Source: Hoplostethus atlanticus (lineage: Eukaryota > Chordata > Actinopteri > Trachichthyiformes > Trachichthyidae). Taken from it: DNA of 64,000 nucleotides. Positions 52,837-64,000 of this stretch are shown in pieces. Where the stretch lies: NCBI GenBank assembly GCA_034670405.1, contig JAXDDX010000047.1, forward strand, positions 1,800,501-1,864,500, in the 5' to 3' direction. Made by a program: the position numbers and the translations under genes. Position 1 is the stretch's first letter. Each line of letters begins with the position of its first letter. The notes beneath the pieces were generated by a model. That model searched no databases. It was not told where the DNA came from and saw only the letters and a list, made by a program, of their open reading frames with translations.

Positions 52837-54258
52837 CTACGTGGCCAAAAAAAAAAAAAAAAAAAAGCTATGCCCCGACTGGAGTGCTACCTTGTTATCT
52901 ATGTAGAAACATGTTTAAAAGTGAAGGTGGGGGAGGGGAGGGGGGTGAAATCGTTTGTGACAGCCACAATCTGAACAGCCAGTGATTGGTTAAGGGTCTG
53001 CCCAGTATTTAGTAGGACACAAAACATGGATGATGAATTTCCTTCAGTAAAATGTGCTCAAAATGTCTTTTCTTGAATCACAAACCTATAAACAAAACAC
53101 ATAAAAGGTATTCTTTAAAAAAAAAAAAAAAAAAAAAAGTGAAGGCTAAACTCTTCATAGTTTTAAAGAAATGAATACAGCTTATATACACAAACTCAAA
53201 GGCTACTTAAAATACACCTTAACGAATCTTCATTCATTTGATTTCTTGAAAGGACCTGTGACCATATCATACAACCAAGTTCATACAATCATTTTTTCCC
53301 CCCATTCTCTTTGCAGCAAAAAAAAAAAAAAAAAGGAAAACAAACCCAACCTGGAATAGTAGGTGATATTCATTGCGACTCGTTTTCTGTGTACATTTGT
53401 GTGTTTGAGTGTGTGTGTATGCGCGTGTAGATTCGAGAGCAATTTCAACATCTTTTGCTTTTTATTAGGATAACGTCCAAACGTGATAAAACAACTGAAC
53501 CGTCTCTCCATCCTCTCCATGGGTATGAAAAGATTCAAACAGTGAAGGAGTACAACAGTTTCTAATCTCAGAAAACGTGTCCTTTTTTTTTTTTTTTTCT
53601 CCTCTCTCTTCAACCTGCCATCCCGTCATGGACAAGTCAATCACAATAGTTCCTTAACTTTTCTATATATATTTATATATCTTTTGTACGAAATCTGTTT
53701 TGTGAAGTTGGAAAAGGAGAAAAGACCCAGAGTCTTTGAGGAGAGGGTCTCCTGACAAGTCCCGAGCTCGCAGTCCGCCTCAGAGAACAACAACAACGAA
53801 AAGAAAGTGTCAGGTGTTTGTTAAGTCCGTCTGTCCGTATCGTCCTTGTCCGTCTGTTTGTCCCCTGATGTCGTTTGCCCCCCCACCCGCCCTCCACTGC
53901 TGCGCCGACTGGGCCTCGTCCAGTTTTGCTTCCATCAGTCTTTCGGGGGGGAGGGTGGCGAGAGGAAGAGGGGGAAGGGGGTAGTGGAGGGGGGGGAGAT
54001 ATCAGCAGTGTTTACGGTGTGGTCTCTCAGAGGCATCCCCCTCGCCCCAGCCCTACCTCCCCTCACACCAGGACAGTGTCCCAGAGTGAGGGAGGGCAGA
54101 GCAGGAGGTGGCGGCAGGGGGTAGGGGGAGGGGGGCGTGTCATATGAAGGGGGGAGGAGGTCGGCCATGCCAGTCTCCTGTGTTCAGTCCGGGTCAAGGC
54201 CCCCCTCCTCCCGTCCTCCTCAGAGAAAGAGCGACGTGGGAGAATAAAAGCTGGGCCG

Positions 54259-61546
<7,288 letters not shown>

Positions 61547-61970
61547 CTGTGTAACAGACAGATGGAGAGATGAGGGGTGGAGGTGGGGGGGGGGGGGGTG
61601 AAACAAGTGGGAAGAAAAGAAAAAGGACAACAGTGAGTCAGCGAGTGACTAAAAGCCCCTCTATATATATGGTGGTGATACAGAAGGGCCATATGCTGCC
61701 TCAGTTAAAGGCAATGAGCTACCAAACACTAAGCCTTTAAAGGGTTTAGCCCACGGCATCGTCTAGAGAGGGACAAATAATCACTCCTCCCTCAACACCT
61801 CATCAGGTCACCCCTGCCTGGCGACGGGACTCACCCCTTCAGGACGAGTCCAAAAGGGTTTTGGGGAAGATTCAAAAGGAAAAGGGTTACTGGGTCTAAC
61901 ATAACCGTGGCCTAGTTTAGACTGCCAGACAAAAAAAGAAAATCTAGATCCAGGCCAAGCACATTTTATT

Positions 61971-61975
<5 letters not shown>

Positions 61976-62041
<66 letters not shown>
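61976..62041. repeat. (GA)n microsatellite
   Basis: GA run of about 66 bp within the rara intron. Confidence 0.95.
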
Positions 62042-62046
<5 letters not shown>

Positions 62047-63546
62047 AGAAGAACACAAAAGGAATCCCTCTCTCTCTCCCTCCCTCCCTCCCTGCCTTCC
62101 CCTTTTCAATCTAACTGGATCAGAGGAAGTCAGAGAGTAAATTAAACGATAGAAGAGAACGGGGTGGGGGGGGGAGGCAGGGGGGGGAGGCGGAGGACAA
62201 ATGAAAACGGGCTCATCTTCCGCCGCTGGGGCTGAAACGGGAGACCTTCAGGGAGACGGGCTATATTTTGATTACACAAAGAAGAAGAGATGGAAACGGA
62301 CCAAAATATCCCTCCCAGGAAGAAACAACATGCTTCCCATGCACCAGCGCCGCGGATCCCGGAGGGGGGAGGGTGGGAGGGAGGGAGGGGGGAGGGACTC
62401 CAGCAAAATGAGGAACGGTAAAACTTCATCATTTCATTTGAAGATAAAACAAAAATGATGTTCATGTTGTGATTAGACGTTTCTCTCTTCTCACTGCAGT
62501 ATAAACAGTTGTCAGGTTGTGTACCAAATCGATAACCAATCAACATCCAAACTCTTCACACGGGGTCCCTCAGACAAATCCGATCAAATGTTTGGGAACC
62601 GTTGCACAGACCTGACAGCTACGCCCGTTTCCATAGACCAGCTCTAACTGCAGAAACACGCTGAAGCCATCAGCCACCTCGATACCGCTGTCTGCAGAAC
62701 ATCAACACTTACGGCTTTTGAGTGCTGATCACTTTTATCAAAACAGAGATTTTGTGTTTTGAAATGAAATCCTTCAAACGTTCCCCGAGCAATTATCTCA
62801 CAAGGACCAAGCAGACCAACACACAACACAAACCTGGACGCTACGAGGAAGGAGGAGGATGTTTTCCAGTAAGAGGTTAATGCAGTACTGGGTCAGAAGG
62901 ACTCGGGACAATTCAGTTCAGCGGCAACATGCATGTGACGCGGGGGGGAAGGCGGGTCGTGTTGAGGCGGGTCGTGTTGAGGCGGTGAGGTGGGGGCTGC
63001 TACCAGGGAACCCCGTACCATGCCGAGGGATTAGCCCCGCTGGCCGACAGATGGCCGGTGGACCTAAGCCCGCAATTTGTCCTTCCCGGATCACCGGCCT
63101 CTTCTCCCATCTGAGAGCACGACGTGGAGGCCATCGCATTGGAAGGCGGAGATCCTGGTAAGAAGAAAATGTGGCATGGCGTGCCACGGGGCGAGCCTTC
63201 GAACAGTTTAACAAAGAGGAGGAGGTATGAGCGGTTTGCATCAACTCCACTCCCGGCTGGTCGGTCCTCATCAGGTCAACTTGGCCACGCCCCCTCAGCC
63301 AGGCCACACATCTGCTTTGCAACCTGACATGATGCACCAAAACAACAACAGTCTTTCTTTCTGTGTTCACAACAGGAAGACTTGATATGCTTTCACTATG
63401 AACTCAACCCTCTCGTCTCACCCCCCCACGGTGTTGCTCCAACAGCAGAGACCACCGACCCCTAGGTCGCTACCTCCACACAGATCAGTGAGGTGCCATC
63501 ATGAACGGAAAATAAAGCGGAGAGAACAAGGCCTCGGTGGTCGCAG

Positions 63547-63549
<3 letters not shown>

Positions 63550-63601
<52 letters not shown>
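63550..63601. repeat. (TG)n microsatellite
   Basis: TG run of about 50 bp ending in GCGTGCGTG. Confidence 0.95.
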
Positions 63602-63603
<2 letters not shown>

Positions 63604-64000
63604 CGTGTATCATGTCCCTTTTGATCCGTTGCTGCGACGACCCTGACCCCGGGTTCACCAGGGGATTGCCCCACTCCCCTCTAACACCATGGGGCTCAGG
63701 TGCCCCCCTCGCGCCACCTTCTGATTGGCTGTCGCCGCCGGCTCGTGGGCTGGTCAATTGTGTTCATGCCCCTCCCCCCCCTTTCCCCCCTATTAGGAGT
63801 CATTGCTTCCTGCGGGCCTTAAGCCTCTTTTTGTATCAGTGCTTAATCCGCCCGGCGACAAGAGCCCTCAGCGGGCCTGTCAGCCACCATGCAGCGTTCA
63901 GAGGGGAGAGGGAGGGAGGGAGGGAGGGGGGGAGGGATGGAGGAGAGGAGCGAAGGGTAACAGCATGTATGTGATCGCATGTGTCATGTGCGGATGAATT

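Larger units (their letters stand above)
51927..54258 (-). other. rara: Probable rara 3' untranslated region
   Basis: It follows the rara stop codon. It contains several T-rich runs on the transcript strand opposite A runs (52848-52866, 53118-53138, 53320-53335), a TG microsatellite at 52287-52321, and strongly purine- or pyrimidine-skewed GC-rich stretches at 53940-54200. One stretch at 52735-52836 is unexpectedly coding-like and is listed separately. Confidence 0.45.
61547..64000 (-). other. rara: rara intron upstream of the second zinc-finger exon
   Basis: No first zinc-finger exon (CEGCK motif) is found, so the intron continues past the window. It contains (GA)n at 61976-62041, G-rich runs and TG at 63550-63601. 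Confidence 0.55.

Noticed and set aside
53281..53613. Lys-rich minus-strand open frame in the rara 3' UTR
   Set aside because: It arises from A-rich and CA tracts and has no splice or homology support.

Overview
The window is nuclear DNA of a ray-finned fish, most likely a spiny-rayed teleost. The evidence is intron-rich vertebrate genes with GT-AG introns, very many (CA/TG)n and (CT/GA)n microsatellites, Tc1-type, PIF/Harbinger-like and L2-like transposon remnants, and a teleost-type PYYb/PY hormone with Trp17. I see no bacterial, plasmid or CRISPR-type sequence.

Five genes were recognised by hand-joining exons, and all lie on the minus strand. In transcription order (right to left) they are: rara (retinoic acid receptor alpha; hinge and ligand-binding domain complete, first zinc finger and A/B domain beyond 64000); mki67 (Ki-67, complete, 17 coding exons); tut1 (U6 snRNA uridylyltransferase / Star-PAP, complete, 10 coding exons); pyyb (peptide YY-b, complete, 3 coding exons plus a 5' UTR exon behind a TATA box); and the 5' end of mpp2 (a candidate 30-residue first exon and the first L27 exon; the rest lies before base 1). 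Human MPP2, PPY and PYY are neighbours on 17q21 and RARA is on 17q, so mpp2-pyyb-rara looks like conserved linkage. Human MKI67 (10q) and TUT1 (11q) are on other chromosomes, so their place here is a rearranged, possibly fish-specific, arrangement.

Region by region: 1-415 holds a decayed Tc1 transposase; 623-660 a likely transposon end; 1021-1121 the mpp2 L27 exon; 7954-8044 the mpp2 upstream exon; 13845-16033 one DNA transposon nested in another; about 19692-20050 a GC-rich candidate distal first exon; 20225-23345 pyyb; 24661-26130 an L2-type LINE remnant; 31300-36931 tut1; 39380-50500 mki67 with a CCAAT/E2F/CHR-like promoter; 51900-64000 rara with a long 3' UTR and large introns.

No wholly new biological system is visible. 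The most notable points are: (1) a recent three-copy tandem duplication of a 108-bp, phase 1-1 mki67 exon together with its introns; (2) replacement of the mammalian Ki-67 repeat region by roughly twenty short basic K/R-R-G-R motifs; (3) an mpp2 exon whose 3' splice site abuts a ~88-bp TG tract in the transcript; (4) the nested transposons; and (5) six apparent single-base frameshifts in mki67 and tut1, which suggest consensus (homopolymer) errors in the assembly rather than two dead genes.
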